A stretch of DNA of 64,000 bases from Polaromonas sp. A23 (GTDB lineage Bacteria; Pseudomonadota; Gammaproteobacteria; Burkholderiales; Burkholderiaceae_C), in NCBI RefSeq assembly GCF_002001015.1, contig NZ_MUNO01000050.1, positions 62,001-126,000 on the forward strand, read 5' to 3'. Of the stretch, positions 63,231-64,000 are shown in pieces. Below the pieces are notes generated by a model that was not told the origin of the DNA, did not search any database, and saw only the letters and a program-made list of their open reading frames with translations. The position numbers and the translations under genes were made by a program. Positions within the stretch are counted from its first letter, which is position 1; each line of letters begins with the position of its first letter.

Positions 63231-64000
63231 ATCTTTATGCCACGTATGGCGATGATGCCGCCCATGATGGATGTTTCATTGCGGATACGGCTGGTCAGGC
63301 CTTCGGGTGAAGTGCCCACGGCTTGCCAGCCCTGGTTGAACAGTTTCTGGCGGGTGTCGTTGTCGCGGATGATGCGCGGCACTTCCTGGGCGAGGCGGGT
63401 TTGCGCTGCTTTGGACAATTTGGCCGGGCCAACCAGCGCGGTCCAGACTTCAAGGTTGAAGTTGCGTATTTCCGCGTCGGCCAGTGACGGGATTTCACTC
63501 GCCAGTGCACTGCGCCCGCTGGTCAAGCCGATGGCCTTGAGTTTGCCGGCCTTGATTTGCGGCAGGGCGATGCCGGGTGGCACCAGGGCCATCTGGATCT
63601 GGCCGCCAAGCAGTGCGGTGACGACTTGCGGGTTGCCCTGATAGGGAACGTGCACCGCAGCGAGGTTGCCGGCGCTGGACTTCAGCAGCTCCATGCCCAG
63701 GTGGCCGACCGAGCCGTTACCGACAGAGCCGTAATTCCATTTGTCGCCGCCGTTGCGGGCCGCCAGGAAGAAGGCGTTGCCCGAAGGCTGGTTCACCGGA
63801 GCCACCAGTACCAGCGGCGCTGTGGTCAGCAGCGAGATCGGTGCGAAGTCCTTGGCGGGGTCGTAAGGCAGCTTGGAATACAGCATCTTGGCCGAAGTCA
63901 GGTTGCCGTTGATCACAACGCCCAGCGTGTGATCGTCGGTGGCTTTGGAAACCAGATCGGCGGCAATGTTGCCCGAGGCGCCGGGGCGGTTTTCAACAAT
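63224..64000 (-). CDS. Bug-family solute receptor, 5' truncated by window edge
   Basis: The C-terminal about 258 residues of a tripartite tricarboxylate-type periplasmic receptor. The frame is open to the window end, and upstream of an internal GTG (63916) it reads IVENRPGASGNIAADLVSKA, the Bug hallmark. YGSVGNGSVGHLGMELLKS and HVPYQGNPQVVTALLGGQIQ are further family motifs. The signal peptide is outside the window. It is oriented with the gentisate cluster, so it could bring in an aromatic acid or related compound. Confidence 0.92.
   Translation of the reverse strand: MVENRPGASGNIAADLVSKATDDHTLGVVINGNLTSAKMLYSKLPYDPAKDFAPISLLTTAPLVLVAPVNQPSGNAFFLAARNGGDKWNYGSVGNGSVGHLGMELLKSSAGNLAAVHVPYQGNPQVVTALLGGQIQMALVPPGIALPQIKAGKLKAIGLTSGRSALASEIPSLADAEIRNFNLEVWTALVGPAKLSKAAQTRLAQEVPRIIRDNDTRQKLFNQGWQAVGTSPEGLTSRIRNETSIMGGIIAIRGIKIE

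Noticed and set aside
61664-63310. 548-codon plus-strand open frame across the FAD oxidoreductase gene
   Set aside because: It is the reverse shadow of a well-supported gene and shows no protein family motifs.
1-64000. CRISPR array, prophage or complete insertion sequence
   Set aside because: No regular spacer-repeat pattern, phage structural genes, integrase or transposase was seen.

Overview
The window is a GC-rich chromosomal segment of a betaproteobacterium, most probably a member of the Comamonadaceae (Rhodoferax/Polaromonas-like; the genus is a guess). This rests on the tmRNA tag ANDERFALAA, an AroA-Cmk fusion, the gyrA-pheA-tyrA-aroA/cmk-rpsA-ihfB-lapA-lapB-hldA-hldD gene order, a small Trp-rich protein, several Bug-type solute receptors and two dispersed repeat families that I associate with this family. 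Almost everything is core chromosome. I see no intact insertion sequence, prophage, integrase, CRISPR array or rRNA operon.

Layout. 1-1.8 kb: 3' part of lon, then tRNA-Gly, tRNA-Cys and tRNA-Leu. 1.9-9.3 kb: a conserved hypothetical, then a TetR repressor divergent from an RND efflux operon (acrA-acrB-outer membrane factor) with an AcrR-type operator between them. 9.5-15.3 kb: UMF1-type MFS transporter, murI coupled to a class I fumarase, divergent fumC, and a YqhA-like membrane protein. 15.5-23 kb: acs with a duplicated 3' end, cytochrome c, Trp-rich protein, ilvD divergent from a LysR gene, a DUF4124 protein and lgt. 23-29 kb: a malonate operon (GntR regulator, malonyl-CoA decarboxylase, Bug receptor, enoyl-CoA hydratase, malonyl-CoA synthetase). 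29-32 kb: EamA transporter, gamma-glutamylcyclotransferase, aceA behind an AT-rich regulatory region. 32.4-40 kb: thrS-infC-rpmI-rplT-pheS-pheT-ihfA. 40-54 kb (minus strand): gyrA, DUF2059, pheA, tyrA, aroA-cmk, rpsA, ihfB, lapA, lapB, hldA, hldD, and a ComEA-like protein. 54-58.7 kb: ompA, ubiG, gph, tmRNA, rdgC, Nudix hydrolase. 58.7-64 kb (minus strand): a catabolic cluster with a TRAP receptor, a fumarylpyruvate-type hydrolase, gentisate 1,2-dioxygenase, an FAD oxidoreductase and a Bug receptor running off the end.

Metabolic links. acs and aceA fit acetate and glyoxylate use. The malonate operon would convert malonate to acetyl-CoA. Gentisate cleavage yields fumarate and pyruvate, and two unrelated fumarases are encoded.

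The most interesting signals are regulatory and repeat-based. thrS has what looks like a ribosome-mediated attenuator: a 17-codon leader peptide with four consecutive Thr codons and an intrinsic terminator just before the gene. The infC-rpmI spacer holds a run of consecutive hairpins. A dispersed imperfect palindromic repeat occurs between genes and also in phase inside several coding sequences, and aroA carries an in-phase insertion from a second GC-rich repeat family. The 3' end of acs is part of a 122-123 bp tandem repeat. All structure calls were made by eye.
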